The position numbers were made by a program, and so were the translations under genes. Below are positions 44,973-56,263 of a stretch of DNA of 64,000 bases, piece by piece. The notes beneath the pieces were generated by a model. It saw only the letters and a program-made list of their open reading frames with translations. It made no database searches and was not told the origin of the DNA. Each line of letters opens with the position of its first letter. Within the stretch, counting starts at the first letter, position 1. The DNA lies in NCBI GenBank assembly GCA_002633025.1, contig NMRB01000572.1, forward strand, positions 37,755 through 101,754, given 5' to 3'. The DNA is from Notospermus geniculatus (taxonomy: Eukaryota > Nemertea > Pilidiophora > Heteronemertea > Lineidae).

Positions 44973-46453
44973 TTAAGACCGCCCTCACCTCAATGAGGGC
45001 GGTCTTCATTGGTTTTACTGAAGTTTGTGTCGCTCTCCGGAGATCCGAAATTTCGAATGGCTAAGGATAACTCGAAAACTAAACTTTTTATTATGATTTA
45101 CGTCACAGGATTGGTTTTTCCTACCTACACACTACATCACTATTGATTCCCAATGTCATCCGCAGTGTAACTTTTGTTATTTTCATGATTTTTGCTGGCT
45201 GAAAATCCCCACTCACCAACCCTCACCATCGCCATCTGATGCACTGGCAAAATCAGAATTTCTAAATTCTAGTAGGTCTGCTTGTGCTGCGTGACGTCAC
45301 TACGTTTGTTCTGTCTTGGGTGAGGATGACAGTGTATTAAATCTGTTATAGACGGTGAATCAGCTGTGCCTGGAGTGTAGTGTTCATGTGTTTAGTCTTG
45401 TTAGCTTATCATTTCGTTTTTGGTGTAGTTAGAAACACTTTTTGCATGTTTATCTCTTTAGAGGATTATTGAAATAGTTTGTCACTCCAAAATAGTTTTG
45501 TTTTGAGGTTGATTGTATTTCCTATATTTTTATTATTTGCACACAGGGTGTATCAGAATAAAAAAATACAATATTTCACTACGGTACTGATGACAGATAG
45601 TTTCGGGTTGGTGCAAAACCTGGCACTGGCAATGGCATTGGCATTCAAGAGGGGAACTGCTCACTTGCTCATCGGTCAGACTGACCTCACACGTCAGCTG
45701 TTGAGTTTACGGGACAGTCTGTGAGGTCACTTAAAGGGGCAGTGGGCTAGATGTCCTTGCCTTGTTGTGAGCTCTCTGTGGATTCATGTCCACAGATACC
45801 TTGTTCTAAGGCAGCATTTTATGCTTTAGAAACAAGTGCAGACTGAACCAGTGGGTTTCCGTTGATTGAAAGGCTTGGTTCATGGGTTTGCAATTGTGTA
45901 CACCAAAATATGCAATTGTACACTTTTTTTAGGGAACTTTGCTCGTAATTTTACACCAAAATATGCGATTGCACACATTTTTAGGAAACTTCTTCCCCCA
46001 AAATTGAAAATGATGTAGGCAGGTCTGGATTAGCCAGCCGTTTTACTAGCCCTAATTAATGGCCATATGTAACACATCTTATTTGTTGTACTTAAAGGAG
46101 CTCGACGTGATCGTTAGACTGGTTCCCGGTCCGATGCAACTCACTCACGATATTCACGTCAGTACATATCACCGACAATAGGTGGCAGCACCGCAGGCGT
46201 CACGTGGATAGAGAACCAGTGAGTGAGTGTTTACAACTTGGACGTCCAGCTCATTCAAATCCATGCCACCCACTTTCTCTCACTACAAATAATATATCAC
46301 AACTTATTTCACTGGCCACATCGCCAATGTTCACCAACAAAGATGAATTCTTCTATGACTTCAGATCATTCACATCACAACACACCACAGCTTGCCTCAG
46401 CCATACTTAAATCTCTAGGGCGGTCTTCAAATTGACTGTCAAGTCAATTCTAG
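44973..46453 (+). mobile_element. Helitron2/Helentron-like insertion (non-autonomous)
   Basis: Relative to unit 1 (ctta|tttcagtatagg) this 1481-bp block is inserted with no target duplication, compatible with an A|T or T|T site. The left end TTAAGACCGCCC begins a 13-bp stem, 6-base loop hairpin (44975-45006). The same gggcggtctt recurs at 46418-46427, near the right end. The right end is a perfect 8-bp stem with 4-base loop (46430-46449) followed directly by CTAG. An asymmetric subterminal inverted repeat, a 3' hairpin, a CTRR end and no target duplication are the known marks of Helitron-type, especially Helentron/Helitron2, elements. No Rep/helicase is encoded. The body has no recognised gene and itself contains a TTAA MITE (46092-46260). 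The transfer mechanism is inferred from structure alone. Confidence 0.75.
46092..46260. mobile_element. TTAA-type MITE nested in the Helentron-like insertion
   Basis: Left end TTAAaggagctcgacg; right end cgtccagctcattcaa, a degraded TTAA. The interior is the inverse of 20305-20561 (gataggtggcagcaccgc-type text, ggatagagaaccagtgagtg, gtttacaacttggacgtcca). It is about 90 bases shorter than that copy because one side lacks the extra block. Confidence 0.8.
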
Positions 46454-46774
46454 TTTCAGTATAGGACCTTATTTTAGTTGGCCACCTGGTGGCCAAATTT
46501 GGAATTAAATCATGCGGAAATTCGGCAGGCACGTAGAGGGCATCTAGATAGGCCTGCATCAACATAAAGTAGGACACATTAGGGAGGTTTCAACTATGAT
46601 GCCGTCATTCCCATTTATAGACTGACCAATCAGAGACAATCCGGGCACGAGGTTGATTATGTCGATCAACCTCGCACCAATCGATACCTGCTTCTGATCG
46701 GTCAAGTCAACAGACTTTTGAAATAGAATTTGAAACGGGACACCCTGCCAACTTCCGGGGCTCAAGGTAGAGAT

Positions 46775-49065
46775 GGGAGTATACAATGCATGCATATCAA
46801 CAGCCAACCGATGGCCCGCCGTAATGTCGTCTTTTAAGAACGTATCGCAAAAAAACTAGAAAAAAAACTACTCATCTCAACAAAGGGATGTTATTTAGGA
46901 AGAGAAAGCTAATAGATTCCAACTCTCAACTCTTTTTAAAAGATTAGAGAAAGCGCATTAGCGATCTAGTATCACCTTCCCCGGGCACAGGGGACGTTTT
47001 TTGCAAATTACCCTTATCAACAATGGCCGCTGATTGTGAGTTTTTACTTTCACAAAGGTGCCCTTCGTTATCTTCAGACGCCCGTATGTTTGAGTCACCC
47101 TAGCCAGCCAAGCCGATGGTTGGTTTTCCGAGGTCTGGGGGCTTGGCTGGGTGGAATAACACGCGTACAAAAGACTGGGAGATAATGAAGATAATCAAGA
47201 CGCAGAATTGACCAAGTAGCTGATGATGGAATTGACACGATAACTAGAGCTATTGGTTTATCAAAGGGCGACGATACGTATCGTAGAGCTATTTGCAAAT
47301 CAAAAGCCGCATTTGCGTATCGTTGATGAGCGATGGCTTCTCTGAAAAGTCATTCGGTGGAACCGATGAAGGAATGAAGAAATTCAAGGTTTGATCGCTA
47401 AGTTGTTGACAACTCTTCGGAGGCAAATCTAAATCAGCCATCACGCGGCTAAGATCTGACTTCATCGCAAATGTTTATCCTGATCCCGAGAAAATCTCAG
47501 GTCAGCCTATCGCGTGATGTCTGCTATGCCTGCATAAAACTAAGAGAGGAATAGAAAAACCATCGCCTTGTAATGGTTCCCCATGGAGCTGTCGGTCTTG
47601 AGAATAACGAGTCGGTTTGCCCGAACCCATAGCATCGCGTGACCACGGTAATCCCGTCACCTCCGTACTGTCAAGTATTAAGTTTATGAATATCGGCCCG
47701 TGTTAGTTCTATGGCTGGCATTCCTGAAAGTTAGCAGATACTTTTACTTACAACTTGCACAGCGAGGTCTAGTGTAAATGTGTAAATGTACGACAAATCT
47801 TGAAGTAAAAGCATTTGCTAGCTTTTATGAATATCAGCCGATGTCAAAATGCATAACAAGAAAAAATATTGCATTATGGAAAAGCAATGAAAGACTAGTT
47901 GTACTGAAGTCTATTTATAACCCCGTGTTGTCATCTGATTGGACGGAGCATCTCATGCCAATTTGCATATTTTAATGGCGGACAGATCAGTAACCTCGTC
48001 CCAGGGATCGTTTGCTCCTCGTCGTCGGTGACGACCTCAAATACAAGAGGCAATCCATGGGGACAAGGCTGTAACCGTCATACTAGCAAGGAAAAGAAAC
48101 ATGTGGTCCGACTGCAGTCAGACTGGTTCCCGTCAATGCTGCACACACATCCGTGGCGCTCCAACGGACTTGAAACGTACGGCCTAGTTTGGTGTACGTC
48201 TGTGTAGTTCTACAAAGCGGCGCAAGATGTCGCTTTTTGTATCTCTAATGCAGCTTCCCGTTCGAAATCCCCCTCAGCGTCCTAATGGAGGTATCAATGC
48301 CCGTACCGGACACGGCAGTGCCTAATACCCTGGCGCTAGCCTGATCTAACATACACGGCTGAAAGCTCTCTCAACAGACGCTAATGGAACGCTAATGATC
48401 TAAACCTTAATCACGGAAGGAGCGCAAGTCGGCGCCACTTTTAACGTTATGGATTCATCAAATGGAATCAAGAAGACAAAGGCGAATGAGCACCGCTCAC
48501 AGTGCTGAGACCTGTACACGCTTCTCTCTCCATTAAATGACAAACATTATGACATTAACCTTATGTAAGAAATCATCGGGACGCGTGTTTATTTATAGCG
48601 GACTGATGCAACGGATGCACCATCAATGAAAACGGATGCAGATTAAAAGATGTCTATTAAGGACTGAAATGGACACGATATTGTTCTCGTGAGCGGTTTC
48701 AGCGTAACTTGATCCGAATTTGTGAACGATATGTACTGTGTTGTATACGTGATATCGCGGTCAGCTGGACCGATTTATCAGATGATACTAAGAGAACTCC
48801 CGGACTGCACGCGCGTCTTCCAGCAAAGCGAACCAATCCTCTTACGCGGCTTAATGCGCTGGATGGAAAATATATGTCGTTCTCTAAAAGCCATTTTCAA
48901 ATAATCGAATCTACTCTTGCGTCGTTTTTATCTTGTTTGTAAGAGCAAGTCACGGCAAACATTAAAACATGCACTCAGCGGCATATCTTAGTCATGACAG
49001 ATGGGACGAGGAGTTTACGAAAACTACCGAGGATTTTGTCGTGGAAGTAGTGTGTCACTCTAGAC
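46775..49065. other. No gene seen
   Basis: No coding region is recognised on either strand. An inverted pair cgatacgtatcg/cgtatcgttg around 47270-47325 is short and imperfect. Confidence 0.4.
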
Positions 49066-49153
49066 GTCATTCCACCAATCCTCATGTTTGGGGAAGGGGA
49101 GGGTGTAGGCCAGGGACTATAAATGTAAAATGTTGCATTATCCTCAGAAACTA

Positions 49154-49271
49154 GGGAGGTTTCGCAAGCGCCCGGTTAGGCCCTACGACGACGTTTATCT
49201 ATTGTGTGGGTATACCCAAACAATAGATAAACGTCGTCGTATGGCCTAACCGGGCGCTTGCGAAACCTCCC
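49154..49271. mobile_element. Hairpin MITE, GGGAGGTTTCGCAAGCG ends, TA target
   Basis: A nearly perfect hairpin of 118 bp. The ends gggaggtttcgcaagcgccc and ...cgcttgcgaaacctccc continue through ggttaggcc and acgacgacgtttatctattg to a short loop containing gtgtgggtataccc. TA at 49152-49153 and 49272-49273. Very high arm identity points to recent insertion. A single-arm relative is at 53650-53714. Confidence 0.93.
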
Positions 49272-49273
49272 TA

Positions 49274-49430
49274 TTATCTGAACTATCTTTTTTGAAGATG
49301 GGGGTTTGGCCTAGAGGTTTAAGGCGTGCTGCCCTTTAGTGCTAGCGATTGATGCCTTATGCGAGGGTCCGCGGGTTCGAATCTGGAAGAAAGACGTGAT
49401 GAAATAGGAACCCGTTTCTATTTTCATATC
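49274..49430 (+). mobile_element. tRNA-derived SINE with 15-bp target-site duplication
   Basis: A box tggcctagagg (49307-49317) and B box gggttcgaatct (49373-49384), with a long spacer as in tRNA-Leu/Ser. The tail ends aacccgtttctattttcat. The 15-bp repeat cattatcctcagaaa at 49136-49150 and 49431-49445 brackets the SINE together with the MITE at its 5' end. The copy at 63563-64000 has a single cattatcctcagaaagttac. The SINE therefore came first by target-primed insertion, and the MITE later landed in its 5' end. Confidence 0.92.
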
Positions 49431-50253
49431 CATTATCCTCAGAAAGTTACAGTTATCATCAGAATCTCCGGTGTATCCCAAATCATCTTCTCATACGTTG
49501 AATTGGTAACGTTGAAGAAGATAAATTCCCACTACATTCGTCCCCAGTTGCCCATAGGTAGGCCTATAGACCCACTAAACACTGGCATGATTGGCGCCAA
49601 AAGTGAAGGATCATCAATAGACGGTGCTGTTTGACGAGGGATCCAATCATAAGACATCATCACAGGTTTAACCGACGCCGCCGTAACACACTTTCTGATT
49701 GGCTAAGATACGAATACAAAATGTACACTGTATATTCATACTCGCGGTAGATTCCCAGCAGGGATTCCCCGAATCGGACAGCTATTACGCCGTCTATTAG
49801 TGATATTTTGAGGATCGCATCAACTGAAGCAGTTTCAGAGCGCGGGTAACGTAGTGGGTAGCAGTTTGAGACTGCGATAGGAGTTTAAAATTCCCACATG
49901 AAACGTAGCTTATACAATGCAATGAAGGCCCACCCGAAGCAACACTCAACTTTTCTCAGTGGGGACTTCAAATGTGTGTGACTTCCAACAACCTGCCTCA
50001 AAATAGAACCCAAAAGTAGTTGAAAACCCATATAAAACACAGGAAAAGGCTTTGTTGGCAAAATGTACTTTCCTGAGATAATCCCATAAAACTGCCAACT
50101 ATTATCATCGCATCCTTTGTCTTATAGTCTTTATCCAATAATGCATCAACCAGGTTTCTCTCTCTACCTAATCCAATCAGCATCAGATCTTCCTACAATG
50201 GAAGATAACTGCTGAATGAGATGTGGTATACAGGGTAGCTCAATAAATGGAAC

Positions 50254-50520
50254 TGGTAAGTATATGGAAATGATAATAAGCAAGAAGTCAATCTCCAGAA
50301 TTCACGAATTTTCGACCCCAACCGGGGTCTTTTTCAAGTGGAACTTTACAATCTGAAACTCTAGAATAGACTAGACTAGAATAGAGTCTATTCTAAAGTT
50401 CCACTTGGAGAAGACCCCGGTTGGGGTCGAAAATTCGTGAATTCTGGAGATTGACTTCTTGCTTATTATCATTTTGTGTGTCGATTTTGTGCTATTCTGT
50501 ATCTTGGTAAGTATATGGAA
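50254..50520. mobile_element. Hairpin element bracketed by a 16-bp direct repeat
   Basis: tggtaagtatatggaa occurs at 50254-50269 and 50505-50520. Between them is a hairpin of about 200 bp with arms gataataagcaagaagtcaa... that match almost base for base, then a unique tail of about 35 bases (ttttgtgtgtcgattttgtg). Hairpin-MITE bodies rarely have target duplications this long, so a retroposed hairpin transcript or a flanking micro-duplication are both possible. Confidence 0.75.
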
Positions 50521-50618
50521 GAGGCCATCTCAAGCTACACATTTTCCTCAAGCTAGTCTCAGTTCCTTTTATAAGGCTACAATAAACATTTTGATTTGAT
50601 TTGATTTGATTTATTATA
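50521..50618 (+). mobile_element. Probable retroelement 3' tail with (TTTGA)n
   Basis: Text reading aataaacatt followed by four ttgat units (50590-50610) is typical of the 3' end of a LINE or SINE with a microsatellite tail. The upstream gaagaggccatctcaag is shared with 16325-16342, so only the end of a dispersed repeat is visible. Confidence 0.5.
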
Positions 50619-50768
50619 GAAGCTGTCAATCAGTTGACCAATAGATGTCACTACGGCCCAATTCAATGCCAAGCGGACCCATTTATGGTTGACTGAGCAC
50701 CAATCAAAAGAATTTTCTTTTGTATTGGTCCGCTAAAACTTTGCTGCCATCTTTTGGCAATACAATAC
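50619..50768. mobile_element. Diverged copy of the AGGAGCTGTCAG MITE
   Basis: Matches 39641-39807: gaagctgtcaatcagttgac, atgtcactacggcccaattc, aagcggaccc...tggtccgct, ctgccatcttttggcaat. The right end is decayed (ctgctactg). Confidence 0.78.
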
Positions 50769-51228
50769 TGCTACTGTTGGATGGGGTATTTTTCTTAGCC
50801 TTGCAAAGTTAGGCAACGAGGTACAAGACACCACGGCTTACTACTGTCCCATACGACCGCCTATATAGCCTATATGGCCCAGGCTGGATTCGGGACCCGC
50901 TGCGACGTGATAACTTCTCGGTTATCAGGACTCCAGGCAGCAGCAGCAATCCCTTCTATAGTTACGGACGACTGATCAGAGTTGTCCGGTCAGGAAAAGA
51001 AACATTTTCCAATCTGGCTTTTATGTCACGCACGTGTCACCATGGTGTCATCTGCTGACTTGCTGCCAATGGATCACTCTTTCACACCACACCTGGCCAT
51101 TCCCAGCAGCTTGACTCCGTATCTCCAGGCAGCCTGGACCCATTTATCGGAAAGAAGTGAAACACTTTATAATATAGACACAAACCGATTCAGCTGGCTT
51201 TCCATTAGCATGGAGTCGCCGGTCGATC

Positions 51229-51632
51229 ATCACACGCATCGGAAATCGCCGAAAGAACCCGAGTATCGCCGAGCCCGCAAAGCAGACTGATCTCAGCCCC
51301 CCTCCGTTCCGTTATGACGCAGACGCATCGGAAACTGGCGAAAGCACCCGAGTATTCCTGAGCCCACAAAGCAGGCTGATTCTTCAAGAATCTTTAATAG
51401 TCCCGTCCTTTACATAATTTTATGACCACCACACGCACCGGAAACTGCCGAAAGCACCCGAGTATTCCCGAACCCGCAAAGCAGGATATGATTCTTCAAG
51501 GATGTCCGATCCTTTACATAATTTATGGCTACCAGACGCGCCGGAAACTACCGAAAGCACCCGAATATCCCCGAGCTCGCAAAGCAGGCCGATTCTTTAA
51601 TCCGAATCCCATCCTTTACATCATTTATGTAT
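51229..51632 (+). repeat. Minisatellite, about 100-bp unit x4
   Basis: Each unit has cacgc(a/g)(t/c)cggaaac(t/c)gcc, gaaagcacccgagtat(t/c)cc, gagcccgcaaagcaggc, then gattcttcaa and cctttacataattta. The four copies are imperfect, with the first and second lacking parts of the AT-rich segment. Confidence 0.88.
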
Positions 51633-51927
51633 CAATTATCACTGTCAAGTTCCTGTTAATACCGGCTTTATGAGTGTCATGAATATTCAATAGGATGCCT
51701 TACATACATTGAAAAGTGCAAATTGGTTTTAGACGCGATCAATAGTGGTTTCAATTGAGTTAACGTGGTCTTTAAACAAGTCTGATGGGCTTTAGCCACT
51801 TCATTACTCCGCCGGCGCTCACTGCTGGTCCAGCAACCAATAGCATTATTACGAGAGAGATAACGCTGTTTGGGAGAATTTCAATGCTTTCTGCTCAAGA
51901 AGAGAAGCCAGAACGAAGATGCAACGG

Positions 51928-52203
51928 TAAAGTGCTTTTCAGAATGTCCAGTCATTTTTGCACTCCTTTTACCTTGCAATGGAACCTAACCACAAACCAC
52001 AAATGGGCCAGTTACGTGTGCATGATTGCATGATTATCTTGAATGAGAGTCATCATGGTCATAGACCTGAACAAGGTCCTTTTAGAAGTCGGTCAACCGT
52101 GAATGACATGCACACCTAATTGGCCAATTTGTGGTTGGTGGTTAGGTTTTATTGCAAGGTAAAATGAGTGCAAAAATGACTGGACATTCTGAAAAGCACT
52201 TTA
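51928..52203. mobile_element. Foldback MITE, TAAAGTGCTTTTCAGAATG ends
   Basis: Arms of about 90 bp: taaagtgcttttcagaatgt at the left and its complement ending gaaaagcacttta. They continue through ccagtcatttttgcact and ttgcaatggaacctaaccac. A loop of about 90 bases lies between. Scattered mismatches indicate moderate age. Confidence 0.87.
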
Positions 52204-53359
52204 TTCGACACCGTTTGCAGAATAATCATAAGAATAAACGAAGTCCTGATTTCCACAGTAAACGATGAAGGTGAAAATGTGGGGCCGTCCAGCGTAGACG
52301 CTTCCTATTCGTACAAATTTCGCGATGCTGCTCAACAACAGTACCATATCACATGGCTACCGCCAGAGTGAAGCTGTTGCCACCCATAGAATAGAAGGAT
52401 TGGCCACTTCATCGATAAGCAAGATAGGCTAGGCCCAAAGGCCTTACCAAATTCATGGCGTGTTTGGCCTTGAGCACTCCTTCATGCCTGTAATCTACCA
52501 GGCGTATTGTACCTCAATGGGGAGCCTAGCCCACCTCCTCAATAGGTGTCACTAGTGGTTAAAACTATTGAAATGAAACAGACATCCCGGTCCTGATCAA
52601 TTTCCCACACAAAAGGCGTCCATTGTAGGACTGGGTTTCGGTGTGCTGCCCTCTGTCGTAGCTAGGATCCCCATTGTTCGCAACTTGTTTCTAAATCCTG
52701 GAGGAACTTACCATGAACTGCATGCCTGGCGTGACTCCACTGGTGATATCCCAATGCATTGATTCTATGTGTAGACTCACGCCTGCGTGCACTGTACATA
52801 ACTCGGCACCGGGGGAGGCCAGTTGAATTCTCTTCAGTTTACGATCTTCGCGATGAAGTCAGCCAAACTGCGTCTATCATTCCGATCACGTTGAAGCCTC
52901 CTTGCACCAAAAACCTTGCAGGACTCAGTCAACTCCTGAATGATTTGAACAAACCGTTAATTCACTTTGACAATGTCTTAATTTCCGTGACGACAAATCG
53001 AATTCTCGCTCTCAAGATCAGCAGATGGACACACTGTCGTAATTCACCGATCGTTGTTGATTCGGCCAAAGACAAATACGTTTGGATCACGAATTATCTC
53101 CTTCATTTGACCAATAATAAGTCCTCCAAACAATAGAATCAAATGAAGAAATTTAGTGGAAGCTGGACATTCTTTGCTCTACTATAGGCCACCTGAATCC
53201 GAACAGCCCTTTCCCAACTAAAAACTCGATCATGACTTGGGTCCATGCATGTTCCACGACCGCTACCAGGCGGTAGTGGAAGACTTTTCTTTGGACGAAC
53301 CCGACGTCACACTACCTTGGTCGTGGTCTTCTTGTAGACTTTTTTAGCTCACAGACCAG
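52204..53359. other. No gene seen; inverted relative of the 38.4-kb block
   Basis: Bases about 52530-52690 are the inverted relative of 38386-38535. A long open frame at 52759-53136 has no ATG at its start, no recognisable domain and no flanking splice sites I trust, so it is not called as a gene. Confidence 0.4.
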
Positions 53360-53530
53360 GTGCAACGTTTTTCAGTGTTGCCATTTTTCTGTGTGATTCC
53401 CATTGTTCGGAGCACACTGGGAAACGGACTCACTGTTTCTCTGTGTGTCGCCCATTGCAAGTCGCCGCTTATTCCGTCAATCTATTGTAATGTCACATTG
53501 GCACACCCGCCGAACTGAAAAACGTTACAC
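53360..53530. mobile_element. MITE, GTGTAACGTTTTTC ends, copy 2
   Basis: Ends gtgcaacgtttttcagtgtt and ...ccgaactgaaaaacgttacac. The interior (tctctgtgtgtcgcccattg, caagtcgccgcttattccgt) matches 21036-21206 and 39444-39617, although the ends belong to the family at 17308-17479. Confidence 0.82.
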
Positions 53531-53649
53531 TCGGCTGACCTCTTGTCACTGAACTATGCTGGTGTTCTCACAAATAAGAATGTTGCACAACCCTCGGCAG
53601 CCAGTGTCATGGCTGACTGGCTTTAGCTGACACAGTGAAAGAGCTACTA

Positions 53650-53714
53650 GTGAGGTTTCGCTACCGCCCGGTTTAGGCCCTACGACGACGTTTATCTATT
53701 GTGTGGGTACACCC
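53650..53714 (+). mobile_element. Single-arm remnant of the GGGAGGTTTCG MITE
   Basis: tagtgaggtttcgctaccgc, then cggtttaggccctacgacga and the loop text tgtgggtacaccc match the left arm and loop of 49154-49271. The right arm is missing. Confidence 0.8.
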
Positions 53715-56263
53715 AAAATGTGGCACTGATTCGGTGATGACCGTGTGGTCTGCCTTGAAGACATCCCGGTGTCTGTATTCAAAACCATTGTTTCTCTACC
53801 CGGTTTCCCTATCAGAAGCTGGGTGTATTACTTGGCCGTGCAACTAGAATTCTGACTCTAATATATGTCAATCGAATACAGCTTTACAAGTTTCTTTTCT
53901 GACTCGAGGAAGCAAGATCAACCGCCCCTTTGGCAATCCTTAAACTCCCGATTAATTCCTTGTGCAAACCATCAAATTTCTTTGACAAATTATTAATTTC
54001 CGTCCCACAAAAGACAAACACAACATTTCAGCAGTTCGCAGACGACGTTCCTTAGAATTTCACTTTTCTTCGCGTCATCATCAGCGTCCAATCAGAAGCG
54101 TCACATTCCAACATCAGTGGACAACAAATCACGTGCATTACTGCACGTACTGTATTGATATTCTGATCCATGTTGACATGAACCGACTAAGATTCTGAGA
54201 CAACATTCAGCACTCAGTCAGATCTTAGTTAAACATTAATTTTCACTTATCAAAGGTCTTAATCAGGCTTAATCTGATTAGTCTGGCTCCTTCACGGAAG
54301 GGAGCCAGAAGTTAAGTAAAATGGACTAGCGTGGTTTTGGAGTAAAGCCGCTTGCTTCTGTGTGTCGGTAGGACTGCCGAATGAACGCTCTTGATGGAGA
54401 ATGCTTGTCGTAACTCTCGATCACATCATTATCTTCAGATCCGATAACTCACTCGCCGATAACGGGGTCATCTATTTCGATCGAGGAAACGCTATCAGTG
54501 GAACACCAGTTGGGGAGTGTGGACATCGGGATATTCGTCATTAACGCACTGTGGGTTAGAGGGCCATGCGGCAAAACCGACTGGGAAGGACACCAGGGAT
54601 GAAGAGTGAGACTAGATGATTTTTACGGCCAGACTCGGGCGAGATTCCCGTCTGATCGGCTTCTCTGTCGCCTGTTGGTCACGACAGCGTATTTTCCACC
54701 ACGGCGTGGCGCTCATTGCACAGCTACGAGTCAAATGAGCGGTCTCGGCCTTTCAAACGGACCAACAAAGTGAATGAGCGGTCTCCGCATTTCAAACGGC
54801 CCAACAAAGTGAAAATCACACAGTACCATGGCGCAGAGCCCGAAGGCGTGTTGTCATGCTTTGGAAACATGGGTCAACAACCGCTGTAGCAGGGAGAAGA
54901 ATGCTCTTGAGCCGTGATCCTAACACAGTTGTCCTGGTGATTGAGGCAGCGTTTTTTTCTCGGTGAAAGGACGCCAAGATAGGCCTACCTGGTAAATCAT
55001 AGATGTATGTATGTGTGCGGTCATGTTCTGCCCCTAACTACCAAATCTGAAACAGACCCGAGGCTGACATTTTCAGCCTTTTTCAGCCCAAATTGAAGTC
55101 TCGCGAGATCTAGAGTACTAACTACTGTGACATTCACGACAACCTCCTGCGCATGCCTCGCTTGACTACTTCCGGTCATCAATGCTATAATATTCTATTT
55201 GGACCTGCTGCGGAGACAGATTCAAGTATTTACGAAATGACGAAAGTGAGAGTGTTAGTTTATATATATATCAGTTATTTATTTAATGATTCTTTGACAG
55301 TTAGATGGCTTTTTAACACAAAAACTGAACAGAAATATACAAAATCCATTAACCAAATAATTCTGTACTGTTACAAACCAACTTTGCCAGAAAGGACCTT
55401 ATTGGAGAAACATGCATACATCGGTGTCTCGTGGTAAATTCACAAATAAAGGCAAGAAAAAGGCGGCACGCGGCCTTGATGACGTAACGTGACGTATATA
55501 CTACGTCCATCGATAAATTTCTCTCCAGCTATAGAGGAGATAATTGATTTCTGTGTGGTGCCAATTCACCATCTGGTGCCAAGTGCCAACCAGAGCAATT
55601 TTAACAAAATAATACGAAATAAAAATAAAGAAAAATGGCACCGAATTGGATCTGTAAGATCAGTCAGCACTTTGACGTGTTGGCAGAAACAAATGGGTGA
55701 AGGAGGGGAGAGATTTCACCTCTTCTCTCACACCCCTCAATTCGTATTTCGTCATGACGTTGGATAGAAAGGGAAGAATTTTCAGAAGGGTTCTGGTGTC
55801 ATGACATTTTTATGCTATACTCGTATGAAGATGTAGGACTCTATACCAATAATCTGGCAAAGTTGAGTTGCAACAGTTTTTACCTCATGACAGACGTTCA
55901 CCGTATATCGTGTGTGCAGAATACGAAAAAGACTGATTTCCGCACGCCAATGGTAAATCTAGTATCTCGACCTTTGAANGACTATGGTAACAGCTATACC
56001 CTACACTATACTCTACTCGGGCCGAACAGTTTGTGCTGCGTATGGTTAAGGCCAGTTAATTTGACTCCTGTTTTCTTCGGCCCCTTTGGGTTGTTCGGCC
56101 CAAAACTCAACAATGGTCAAAAGTGGAGATACTCCATTTTATCATTAGAGGCAGATTTCGAGTATTAATGGATACAATGGGCGTAAAGACCCTCTAAACA
56201 CAAGAAATGGTGTTAGCAAGTCGTGCATGAGTTTACAAGGTTCGGCTTAAAAAAACACTTTTA
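53715..56263. other. No gene seen; one N at 55979
   Basis: Frames at 55153-55437, 55489-55767 and 55812-56168 are AT-rich, unrelated to each other and carry no domain I recognise. A pair of gagcggtct(c)cgg(c)...tttcaaacgg(a/c)ccaacaaagtg units at 54735-54810 is a short tandem duplication. Confidence 0.4.

Larger units (their letters stand above)
44689..46774 (+). repeat. Tandem duplication C, unit 2, split by a 1.48-kb insertion
   Basis: 44689-44972 matches the first part of unit 1 and 46454-46774 matches the rest (tttcagtataggacc onward). The inserted block 44973-46453 is absent from unit 1. In the small foldback the stem cgaggttga/tcaacctcg is unchanged, while the loop differs between units. 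Confidence 0.93.
49066..49872 (+). repeat. Dispersed repeat with TGATTGGC word, copy 3, interrupted
   Basis: Colinear with 63563-64000 from ctcatgtttggggaag through gccgtctattagtgat. It is interrupted at 49151-49430 by a MITE plus a SINE. The repeat resumes at cattatcctcagaaag. It ends near gcgcgggtaacgtagtggg. Confidence 0.88.

Noticed and set aside
45479-45724. 81-codon frame inside the Helentron-like insertion
   Set aside because: It starts at TTG, lacks any Rep, helicase or other domain, and matches nothing I recognise.
52759-53136. 125-codon open frame
   Set aside because: It begins at TTG, not ATG, has no domain that I recognise and no supporting splice signals. It is more likely chance in repeat-rich DNA.
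53650-53714. Complete hairpin MITE
   Set aside because: Only the left arm and loop match. The right arm and right end are missing, so it is recorded as a remnant.
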